25,484 bases of DNA from Pseudomonadota bacterium (lineage in GTDB: Bacteria; Pseudomonadota; Alphaproteobacteria; Sphingomonadales; Sphingomonadaceae), in the NCBI GenBank assembly GCA_023390415.1, contig JAEWCW010000076.1:1-25484 (forward strand). The letters are read 5' to 3'. Shown piece by piece: positions 1-5,828 of this stretch. Below the pieces are notes generated by a model that was not told the DNA's origin, ran no database searches, and worked only from the letters and a program-made list of their open reading frames with translations. Position 1 is the stretch's first letter, and each line of letters starts with the position of its first letter. The translations under genes were made by a program, and so were the position numbers.

Positions 1-86
1 TTCACCGGTTCCCGCAAGATTTCTTGCGCTTGCCGGCACGCGCCGTCAGATTCGGCGCGAACAAAAAGGGTGCAGGAGCCCGATTG

Positions 87-596
87 ATGGACGTCGACGA
101 GTTCGAGCTTGAGCGCGAGACCAGCGCTCCGATTGAGATGCTCGAACATTATTTCCTCGCGCATGGCTGGGCCTGCGAGCGGAGCGGCGACGACGAGATC
201 GTCGCCAATTTCCAGGGCAGCTGGACGCAATATGAGCTCCGCGCGATCTGGCGGGAGGAGGATCATGTCCTCCAGTTCCTCGCGCTTCCCGACGTCCGGG
301 TCGGCGACGACAAGCGCGCCGCCGTCTACGAGACGATCGGCCTGATCAACGAGCAGCTCTGGCTCGGCCATTTCGAGCTGTGGAGCGCGTCGGGTCTCGT
401 CCTCTTCCGCCACGCTGCCTTGCTCGAGGGCGACGAGGGCAGCCTGCTCACCCTCCAGCAGGCGGAGACCCTGGTCGAAGCCGCAATCGAGGAATGCGAG
501 CGCTTCTACCCGGTCTTCCAGTTCGTTCTCTGGGCCGACAAGAGCCCGCAGGAAGCCATTGCTGCGGCGCTGATCGAGACCCAGGGCGAGGCCTGA
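87..596 (+). CDS. YbjN domain-containing protein
   Basis: A 169-residue acidic protein without signal peptide or membrane segment. I chose the ATG at 87 because AGGAG lies a short distance upstream and the protein then begins MDVDEFELERE; an upstream start at 24 would add a basic, low-complexity lead-in. The central pattern (FLAHGWACERSGDDEIVANFQGSW, given here only as a landmark near residues 23-46, followed by predicted strands and a C-terminal helix pair) fits the YbjN family, a chaperone-like fold of unclear role, common directly upstream of proC in sphingomonads and rhizobia (recalled association). Only 47 bp separate it from proC, so the two are probably cotranscribed. It belongs to the chromosomal flank, not to the element. 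Confidence 0.75.
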   Translation: MDVDEFELERETSAPIEMLEHYFLAHGWACERSGDDEIVANFQGSWTQYELRAIWREEDHVLQFLALPDVRVGDDKRAAVYETIGLINEQLWLGHFELWSASGLVLFRHAALLEGDEGSLLTLQQAETLVEAAIEECERFYPVFQFVLWADKSPQEAIAAALIETQGEA

Positions 597-643
597 GCCC
601 GCCGCACTTGCCGAAGACCGCGCGGCGGCGCATTGACGCCGCC

Positions 644-1471
644 ATGGCCGATCCACTCCTTCCCGGGCCGCTCTGGCTGGTCGGTTGCGGCAACATGGCG
701 GGCGCGATGCTTGCCGGCTGGCTCCAAAGCGGGATCGATCCGGCGCATGTCACCGTCATCCGCCCCAGCGGTCGGCCGGTCGGAGACGGGATCCGCGTGC
801 TCACCGCGCCGCCCGAGGACGAGGTGCCGGCGATCGTGCTGCTCGGCTTCAAGCCGAGGACGCTCGACGAGGTGGCGCCGGTCCTCGCGCCTGCGCTCGA
901 TGAGCGCACGATCCTGATCTCGATCCTCGCCGGGGTCGAGCAGGCCTCGCTCCGCGCGCGTTTCCCGGTGCCTGCCGCCATCGTCAAGGCGATGCCGAAC
1001 CTGCCGGTCCGGCTCGGCAAGGGCGTCACCAACCTCTATTCGGACAGCGACGACGGCGCCGCGCGCGCGCTGATCAGCGGCCTGATGGCGGCGCTCGGCC
1101 ATGCCGAATGGTTCGAGGATGAGGACCTGTTCCAGGCCGCGGGCATCCTGACCGGCGCAGGCCCCGCCTTCCTCTTCCGCTTCGTCGAGGCGCTCGGCGC
1201 GGCCGGCGAGGCGATCGGCCTCCCCCGCGACCAGGCGCAGCGCCTCGCCGTGCGCATGGTCGAAGGCTCGGCGGCGCTCGCGGCCGCCTCCGAGGACAGC
1301 CCGCGCCGGCTCGCCGAGCGCGTCGCAAGCCCGGGCGGCACCACCGAGGCAGGGCTGAGATTGCTCGATTCGGACGAGGCGCTGGAGGCTTTGCTGCGCC
1401 GCACGCTCGAAGCCTCGCGGCGCCGGAGCCGGGAGATGGCTGCCGAGGCGCGGAGCCGCGGCGACGGTTGA
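644..1471 (+). CDS. proC: pyrroline-5-carboxylate reductase
   Basis: A 275-residue cytoplasmic enzyme for the last step of proline synthesis, reducing pyrroline-5-carboxylate with NAD(P)H. The N-terminal Rossmann motif GCGNMAGAM sits at residues 14-22, the dimerisation-domain signature GAGPAFLF begins near residue 171, and the family signature VASPGGTTEAGL lies near residue 227. Length is normal for ProC. The ATG at 644 is chosen because the protein then starts a few residues before the Rossmann strand; the same frame is open far upstream but that part overlaps the YbjN gene. An inverted repeat GGCGGCG/CGCCGCC (624-643) sits directly before the start codon and may hide the ribosome site. Confidence 0.95.
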   Translation: MADPLLPGPLWLVGCGNMAGAMLAGWLQSGIDPAHVTVIRPSGRPVGDGIRVLTAPPEDEVPAIVLLGFKPRTLDEVAPVLAPALDERTILISILAGVEQASLRARFPVPAAIVKAMPNLPVRLGKGVTNLYSDSDDGAARALISGLMAALGHAEWFEDEDLFQAAGILTGAGPAFLFRFVEALGAAGEAIGLPRDQAQRLAVRMVEGSAALAAASEDSPRRLAERVASPGGTTEAGLRLLDSDEALEALLRRTLEASRRRSREMAAEARSRGDG

Positions 1472-1526
1472 CCGGGGGCGCCCTGCGGGCCAAGTCCCCC
1501 GCACGCCCATCTAAGAAGGACAGGAC

Positions 1527-2618
1527 ATGCTTTCCGACGCGCGCTTCGCATTCGAGCCCTGCACCGATCCGGTGCCGGCGGAGGAGCGCGCGCGAAGCAT
1601 TGCCGATCCCGGCTTCGGCCGCGTCTTCACCGATCATATGGCGATCGCGCGTTATTCGTCCGAGCGCGGCTGGCACGATGCCAAGATCACCGCCCGGGCG
1701 CCGATCGTCATGGATCCCTCCGCCTCGGTGCTCCACTACGCCCAGGAGATATTCGAGGGCATGAAGGCCTATCGCCGCCCGAATGGCGGCGCGGCTCTGT
1801 TCCGGCCCGATGCCAATGCCCGCCGCTTCCGCGCCTCGGCGCGGCGGATGGCCATGCCGGAGCTTCCCGAGGAGATGTTCCTCGAATCGATCCGCGCCCT
1901 CGTCCGCACCGAGAAGGACTGGATTCCCGACGGGCCGGACAGCGCGCTGTACCTTCGCCCCTACATGTTCGCCAGCGAAGCCTTTCTCGGCGTCCGCCCC
2001 GCTGCCGAATATATTTACGGCGTCATCGCAACCGCGGTCGGGCCCTATTTCAAGGGCGGCGCGCGGCCGGTCTCGCTCTGGGCGACGAAGGACTATATCC
2101 GCGCCGCGCCCGGCGGAACCGGTGCCGCAAAATGCGGCGGCAATTATGCCGCCAGCCTCGCCGCCCAGGCCGATGCGATCCGCAACGGCTGCGATCAGGT
2201 CGTCTTCCTCGACGCGATCGAGCGCCGCTGGGTCGAGGAGCTGGGCGGCATGAACATCTTCTTCGTCTTCGACGACGGGTCGCTGGTCACGCCGCCGCTC
2301 GGCGGCACGATCCTCGCCGGCATCACCCGCGATTCGATCCTCACCCTGGCGCGCGACATGGGCCTTCCGGTCCGCGAGGAGCGCTATTCGCTCGATCAAT
2401 GGGCGGCGGACGCCGAGAGCGGCCGGCTGCGCGAATGCTTCGCCTGCGGCACCGCCGCGGTGATCACCCCGATCGGCCTGGTCCGCGGCCAGGGCCTGGA
2501 ATTCGCGATCGGCGGCCAGTCGATCGGTCCGCTTACCCAGCGCCTTCGCGGCGCGCTGGTCGCGATCCAGCGCGGCGAGGCGCCCGATCCGCACGGGTGG
2601 GTCGAGGCGCTCGGCTAA
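1527..2618 (+). CDS. ilvE: branched-chain amino acid aminotransferase
   Basis: A 363-residue fold-type IV PLP enzyme that exchanges amino groups between glutamate and the branched-chain 2-oxo acids. The motif FEGMKAYR lies at residues 76-83, the PLP-binding lysine is K202 in AAKCGGNYAAS, and the cofactor-site segments EELGGMNIFF and TPPLGGTILAGITR follow. The ~360-residue length and the GGNYAAS context place it in the larger BCAT class (like mitochondrial and actinobacterial forms), not the ~310-residue E. coli IlvE class. AAGAAGGACAGGAC precedes the ATG at 1527. It is the last protein-coding chromosomal gene before the tRNA and integrase. Confidence 0.95.
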   Translation: MLSDARFAFEPCTDPVPAEERARSIADPGFGRVFTDHMAIARYSSERGWHDAKITARAPIVMDPSASVLHYAQEIFEGMKAYRRPNGGAALFRPDANARRFRASARRMAMPELPEEMFLESIRALVRTEKDWIPDGPDSALYLRPYMFASEAFLGVRPAAEYIYGVIATAVGPYFKGGARPVSLWATKDYIRAAPGGTGAAKCGGNYAASLAAQADAIRNGCDQVVFLDAIERRWVEELGGMNIFFVFDDGSLVTPPLGGTILAGITRDSILTLARDMGLPVREERYSLDQWAADAESGRLRECFACGTAAVITPIGLVRGQGLEFAIGGQSIGPLTQRLRGALVAIQRGEAPDPHGWVEALG

Positions 2619-2657
2619 GCGGGTTCCGCGGGGGCTTCCGCTCGCCGGAGCCGCGGC

Positions 2658-2663
2658 TATAAG
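2658..2663 (+). promoter_or_regulatory. candidate -10 box of the tRNA-Gln gene
   Basis: TATAAG lies 13 bp before the mature tRNA 5' end. At the expected -35 distance only a poor hexamer (CTTCCG, 2635-2640) is seen, so only the -10 is supported. The same hexamer TATAAG recurs upstream of both lasso precursor genes. Confidence 0.4.
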
Positions 2664-2676
2664 GCCGCACGCCTGC

Positions 2677-2751
2677 TGGGGCGTCGCCAAGTGGTAAGGC
2701 ACCGGTTTTTGGTACCGGCATTCGCAGGTTCGAATCCTGCCGCCCCAGCCA
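2677..2751 (+). tRNA. tRNA-Gln (anticodon TTG)
   Basis: A complete cloverleaf can be folded by eye: acceptor arms TGGGGCG/CGCCCCA, D-stem GCC/GGC, anticodon stem CCGGT/ACCGG enclosing loop TTTTGGT (anticodon TTG, reading CAA), T-stem GCAGG/CCTGC with loop TTCGAAT, discriminator G and encoded CCA. The gene is intact up to CCA at 2751. A tyrosine recombinase begins about 160 bp downstream, so the 3' end of this tRNA is the likely attachment site (left att copy). I did not see a second copy of the tRNA 3' end elsewhere in the window, so the other boundary should lie beyond it. Confidence 0.97.
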
Positions 2752-2770
2752 CCGAATCCTCAAGATTCGG
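2752..2770 (+). terminator. stem-loop directly after tRNA-Gln
   Basis: A perfect 7-bp inverted repeat CCGAATC / GATTCGG encloses the loop CTCAA and starts at the base after the tRNA CCA. There is no U-tract, only TCCTAG. It may end the tRNA transcript; it could equally be the inverted core site at which the integrase crosses over. Both readings are inference. Confidence 0.45.
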
Positions 2771-2853
2771 TCCTAGAACAACGGCTTGCACGCAGATCGT
2801 CCGGAACGGCAGTTGGACTCGGTTCGCCTGAATTGGCCCGGATTCGACGCCTA

Positions 2854-3035
2854 TTGTGTACCGATTTGTGTCCCGATTTTTGTTCTGCGCAGGACCGGTT
2901 GGAGTCGGTATGGCAGGCAATGTCGCACGCGCAGATGCTTTGAATCACAACATAATCGAGTTGGACCAGGTTCGCCCGAGGCAGCCGCGGCCGGACTCTG
3001 CCAGCCGCCGCTTGTGTACCGATTTGTGTACCGAT
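2854..3035 (+). repeat. paired direct repeats TTGTGTNCCGA beside the integrase start
   Basis: Four copies of TTGTGTNCCGA begin at 2854, 2866, 3012 and 3024: two pairs, each with 12-bp spacing, 158 bp apart. They lie between the tRNA and the conserved part of the integrase gene. Such repeats beside int are typical arm-type binding sites of tyrosine recombinases or sites for the directionality factor. The repeats overlap the first codons of the annotated integrase, which makes its start uncertain. Confidence 0.6.
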
Positions 3036-4313
3036 CCACCGGGGAGACAGCAGCGCCCAAGGCCTCCGAAAGCGCGGAAAAGAGAGCTTACCCCCGCACT
3101 TGTGGACGATCTGCGCACCGGGAAGCTGGCTGATGCAAAAACCGGTGCATTGGCGATCGAGGTGCTCCCGAGCGGCAGGAAGAGATGGGTCTTCCGGCGC
3201 CGGATCGCCGGCCGTGGCGAGGTCGTGAAGCTGACGCTGGGGGCTTACCCCGCTTATTCGATCGCTGCGGCTCGCGAGTGGGCGAACGGCCTTAACCTGC
3301 AACTCGATGCGGGGATCGACCCCAGGGAGACCGCGCAGAAGGAGCTGCGGCTTGCGACAATGACCGTCGAGCGCGCCCATGAGCTCTACATGCAGGCGGT
3401 TCGAGAGGGACGATCGTCGCGGGCCAAGCGGCCCAACAAGCCTAGGACAGTCACCGAGAAGCTGGAAATTTATCGGCGGGACATAGCGCCGAAGCTCGGC
3501 CGGAAGATCATCTACGATGTCACCGAGACCGATCTCATCAAGCTGGTCGAGGCCAAGGGCAAGGTCGCCCGAATCCGCGCGAACAGGCTCGCCGCAGAGC
3601 TCGCCGTCTTTTTCGGCTGGGCTGCATCGCTGCGGGGGCTCGAGGTTGGCCTGGAGGTGGATCCTTCGGCACGGCTCTCGGACCTCCGCTTCCCGGAAAC
3701 GCCGCGGGCGCGACGGCTGGCGCTGCAGGAGATCGGATGGTTCCTCCAGGCCTTGGTCGCGGAGGAGGGTCACTACCGGCGGGGAATGCTGCTCTGGCTG
3801 CTGACGGCGGCCCGGCTTGGCGAAGTCTCGGAAGCGCGCACTGATGAGCTCTGCGACGGCGTCTGGACCATTCCCGCGCGGCGGACGAAGAATTCCGTGG
3901 AGCATCGCGTCGCATTGGGACCATGGGGCTGGTCGCTGATGCAGTCGCCCGGGGCCTGGGTGTTTCCAGCACCCAAATGCGACGGGCCGCGGTCGCGCAA
4001 TTGCTGGTATGTTGCACGCAATCGGGTCCGGGCGAGGATGGCGATCTTGGCCGGCCGGCCGATCGAACGGTTCACGCCTCACGATTTCCGGCGAACCTGC
4101 CGCTCAAATACCAAGCGGCTGAAGGTCGATTTCGAAACTGCCGAGGCGATGCTCAATCATGTCAAGAAAGGCATGGAGCGTACCTACGACACCTATGAGC
4201 TCGAGGAGGAGAAAAGGGCCTGGTTCCTGCTCTGGGAGCGGGAGATCGTCGGACTTGCAACGAAAGCCGGTGTGGCCGACGCACTGGAGGTGCCCTTTAC
4301 CGCTCGAGCGTGA
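2910..4313 (+). CDS. tyrosine-type site-specific integrase
   Basis: A 467-residue P4/DUF4102-type phage and island integrase. The N-terminal arm-binding part has the family pattern (PSGRKRWVFRRRI, LTLGAYPAYSIAAAREWA, GIDPRE); the C-terminal catalytic domain shows the first Arg in LLTAARLGEVSEA, a Lys in RRTKNSVEHRVAL, the HxxR box TPHDFRRTCRS, a second His in LNHVKKGMERTY and the nucleophile Tyr in TYDTYEL. All catalytic residues seem present, so it should be active. I chose the ATG at 2910, preceded by TTGGAG; a GTG at 2856 in frame is inside a repeat, and the conserved domain starts only near 3080, so the true start may be later. Position next to tRNA-Gln identifies the left edge of an integrated element. 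Confidence 0.9.
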   Translation: MAGNVARADALNHNIIELDQVRPRQPRPDSASRRLCTDLCTDPPGRQQRPRPPKARKRELTPALVDDLRTGKLADAKTGALAIEVLPSGRKRWVFRRRIAGRGEVVKLTLGAYPAYSIAAAREWANGLNLQLDAGIDPRETAQKELRLATMTVERAHELYMQAVREGRSSRAKRPNKPRTVTEKLEIYRRDIAPKLGRKIIYDVTETDLIKLVEAKGKVARIRANRLAAELAVFFGWAASLRGLEVGLEVDPSARLSDLRFPETPRARRLALQEIGWFLQALVAEEGHYRRGMLLWLLTAARLGEVSEARTDELCDGVWTIPARRTKNSVEHRVALGPWGWSLMQSPGAWVFPAPKCDGPRSRNCWYVARNRVRARMAILAGRPIERFTPHDFRRTCRSNTKRLKVDFETAEAMLNHVKKGMERTYDTYELEEEKRAWFLLWEREIVGLATKAGVADALEVPFTARA

Positions 4314-4528
4314 CCCGCGTCATCCTGTCTGCTGACTCGGCAGCGCGACGCGCTCGTGCTCAAGCAGGACGATAAGATCGGGTTCGTTAACGCCTTGCCC
4401 GCCGCTCTCCTCCGCTTAGGATGTCGGCAGGGCCGGGTAGCCGCCGTGCATGTCCAGACCGCTTGCGGTTAAAGGCGGCGGCGCATGTCCAAGCATGCCT
4501 CAATCCCCGGCTCGACCGCGACCCCGTC

Positions 4529-4557
4529 AAACATTCGCCAAACCCGCGCCGTATAAG
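4529..4557 (+). promoter_or_regulatory. candidate promoter of lasso precursor A1
   Basis: AAACATTCG (4529-4537) and TATAAG (4552-4557) are separated by 14 bp. The identical pair with identical spacing occurs upstream of A2 (4877-4905), with further matching bases between and after them. TATAAG is a plausible -10; the -35 would fall in AAACATT. The rest of 4314-4528, after the integrase, holds no convincing gene. Confidence 0.6.
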
Positions 4558-4593
4558 CTGCGCATTCGAGCTGCGCGGCATTATGCTTCGGCC

Positions 4594-4607
4594 GTCATGG
4601 CCATGAC
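4594..4607 (+). promoter_or_regulatory. palindromic candidate operator before A1
   Basis: GTCATGGCCATGAC is a perfect 14-bp palindrome, 36 bp after the TATAAG box and 24 bp before the A1 start codon. A one-mismatch copy sits at the same place before A2. Position in the leader suits a repressor site or an mRNA element; the GntR-family protein encoded at 14297-14893 is a candidate binder (inference). Confidence 0.5.
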
Positions 4608-4631
4608 GTCTCACCCATCGGGAGATATGTC

Positions 4632-4766
4632 ATGACACGCGAAGATCTGCACGACGATATGATCGACCTCGGCCCGGCAACGCGCGAGACCAGGGGCATC
4701 GCCATGGGCTATGAGGATTCCGAGCGTGGCCAGTGGATTCACGGCGCCGCGCTCGCCGACGACTGA
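4632..4766 (+). CDS. lasso peptide precursor A1
   Basis: A 44-residue precursor of a ribosomal lasso peptide. The leader (residues 1-21) ends IDLGPATRETR; Thr at position -2 (T20) is the residue recognised by the maturation enzymes in known lasso systems. The predicted core starts at G22. Its first eight residues, GIAMGYED, allow a ring between the G1 amine and the D8 side chain (E7 is the alternative). The tail contains W14, I15 and H16 as possible steric plugs and ends LADD. GGGAG lies about 8 bp before the ATG. The partner A2 shares leader motif DLGxAxxET(R/K)G and core G1, G5, D8, E10, R11 and the LADD end. Genes for B and C follow directly. The mature C-terminus cannot be read from the sequence. 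Confidence 0.93.
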   Translation: MTREDLHDDMIDLGPATRETRGIAMGYEDSERGQWIHGAALADD

Positions 4767-4774
4767 CGCTCGAG

Positions 4775-4803
4775 GTCCGCGCGCCCGCGGCGGGCGCGCG
4801 GAC
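4775..4803 (+). terminator. 13-bp perfect hairpin after A1
   Basis: Arms GTCCGCGCGCCCG (4775-4787) and CGGGCGCGCGGAC (4791-4803) enclose CGG. It starts 8 bp after the A1 stop codon and has no U-tract, so it is more likely a partial terminator or a 3'-end stabiliser for the precursor mRNA than a full stop. Confidence 0.6.
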
Positions 4804-4876
4804 GCTCTCATGCGGTGGAGGACCGGCCCTCCGGGCCAGCGCGGGGACAGCTGCGCGCGTGCAGCCGGTCGTCCGG

Positions 4877-4905
4877 AAACATTCGTCCTATTTGCGACCT
4901 ATAAG
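4877..4905 (+). promoter_or_regulatory. candidate promoter of lasso precursor A2
   Basis: AAACATTCG (4877-4885) and TATAAG (4900-4905) with the same 14-bp gap as at the A1 promoter, offset by exactly 348 bp. GGAAAC overlaps the upstream box. It probably also drives B and C through the weak stop between A2 and B. Confidence 0.6.
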
Positions 4906-4942
4906 TTTCCTATTCCTGCGCCGCGCCTCTACCGTCTGTCGC

Positions 4943-4956
4943 GTCATGGCCGTGAC
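4943..4956 (+). promoter_or_regulatory. palindromic candidate operator before A2
   Basis: GTCATGGCCGTGAC differs from the perfect palindrome at 4594 by one base and lies 23 bp before the A2 start codon, against 24 bp at A1. Conservation in a leader whose surrounding bases have diverged suggests function. Confidence 0.5.
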
Positions 4957-4979
4957 ATCACCCCAGAAGGAGACAAGCC

Positions 4980-5108
4980 ATGAACCATGAGCAGCAGGAC
5001 CGCCCGATCGATCTCGGCGCCGCCAGCGTCGAGACCAAGGGCAGCGTCGCGGGCTTCCCGGACCAGGAGCGCACGCTCCAGCCGGTCCTCGGCCTCGCCG
5101 ACGACTGA
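4980..5108 (+). CDS. lasso peptide precursor A2
   Basis: A 42-residue lasso precursor. The leader (residues 1-20) ends IDLGAASVETK with the key Thr at -2 (T19). The predicted core starts at G21; its first eight residues are GSVAGFPD, giving a G1-D8 ring, and here D8 is the only acidic residue at positions 7-9, which also argues for D8 in A1. The tail carries E10, R11, L13, P15, L17 and ends LADD; no aromatic residue is present in it, so the plug must be smaller than in A1. AAGGAG lies 7 bp before the ATG. The gene is a diverged duplicate of A1 including its promoter region. The B gene starts 54 bp downstream. Confidence 0.94.
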   Translation: MNHEQQDRPIDLGAASVETKGSVAGFPDQERTLQPVLGLADD

Positions 5109-5113
5109 CGTGC

Positions 5114-5162
5114 GACGGCGCGCGTCCCAGCGCGGGCGCGCGCCACGCCGTCTGCCGCAGAC
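5114..5162 (+). terminator. structured A2-B intergenic region (attenuator-like)
   Basis: Arms GGCGCGCG (5117-5124) and CGCGCGCC (5137-5144) form a hairpin, with an alternative outer pairing GACGGCG (5114-5120) / CGCCGTC (5146-5152). A second inverted repeat GTCTGC-C-GCAGAC (5150-5162) abuts the B start codon, and no clear Shine-Dalgarno is visible. This would lower expression of B and C relative to the precursors. Confidence 0.55.
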
Positions 5163-5828
5163 ATGGGCCTTCGGCTCCGCGACAATCTGCACTGGTGCGT
5201 CTCGGGTGGGCGAGCGGTGTTCCTCGACATCGAGGCGGACCGTTATTTCTGTCTCCCGGCAACGGTCGAAGCGGCCTTCCTCAGATTCGCGGCGGGGGAA
5301 GGGCTGCCGGGCGACCCGGCGCGACTGACCGCGCTGGTCGCCGGGGGCCTGCTGGTCGATTCTCCCGAGACTGAGCCGGTCGCGGCCGCAGCCGCGATCG
5401 AGGCGCCGCGGCGGGACTTCCTGGAGCCGCCGGTGCCGCGCCCCAGGGCCGGCGACCTGGTGCGCGCCCTCGTCCTCGAGCTCCGCTGGGCCTGGCGGCT
5501 GAAGCGCCAGACATTGTGCGAGATCGCGGCGCTCCTTGAGGGGCGTGGCCGTGCGCCGGAAGTCGCCGGCGCCTCGGAGGCCCGAGTCAGCCGAATCGTC
5601 TCGGCCTGGTCGGCTTCAGGCCTCATCCTTCCCGCTGCCGACCGCTGCCTCGTCCGGGCGCTCGCGCTGCAGGAATGCTGTGCACGGCAAGGGATCCGAG
5701 CCCGGCTGGTCCTTGGGGTCCGGATGAATCCGTTCCGGGCCCATTGCTGGGTCCAGCTGGGCGACCAGGTGCTTGTGGGCGACTTCGAACAGGTCCGACT
5801 GTTCACGCCGATTGCCGCACTGGGATGA
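5163..5828 (+). CDS. lasso peptide B protein (RRE plus leader peptidase fusion)
   Basis: A 221-residue protein combining the two halves of lasso maturation protease. Residues ~1-75 (FLDIEADRYFCLP, then AFLRFAAGEG and a hydrophobic GGLLV end) match the PqqD-like RiPP recognition element that grips the leader. Residues ~95-221 match the transglutaminase-like B2 peptidase, with the triad readable as C162 (ADRCLVRAL), H194 (RAHCWVQL) and D207 (VGDF). It removes the leader after the TR/TK dipeptide so that the core Gly is free. It overlaps the cyclase gene by 4 bp (ATGA), a sign of translational coupling. The order here is A-A-B-C; the usual proteobacterial order, as I recall it, is A-C-B. Confidence 0.92.
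   Translation: MGLRLRDNLHWCVSGGRAVFLDIEADRYFCLPATVEAAFLRFAAGEGLPGDPARLTALVAGGLLVDSPETEPVAAAAAIEAPRRDFLEPPVPRPRAGDLVRALVLELRWAWRLKRQTLCEIAALLEGRGRAPEVAGASEARVSRIVSAWSASGLILPAADRCLVRALALQECCARQGIRARLVLGVRMNPFRAHCWVQLGDQVLVGDFEQVRLFTPIAALG

Noticed and set aside
2856..2909. GTG start for the integrase
   Set aside because: It lies inside the TTGTGTNCCGA repeats and lacks a ribosome site; ATG 2910 is better, although the conserved domain starts later still.
4460..4476. ACCGCTTGCGGT inverted repeat as integrase terminator
   Set aside because: Only five pairs around a two-base loop, no U-tract and about 150 bp after the integrase stop.
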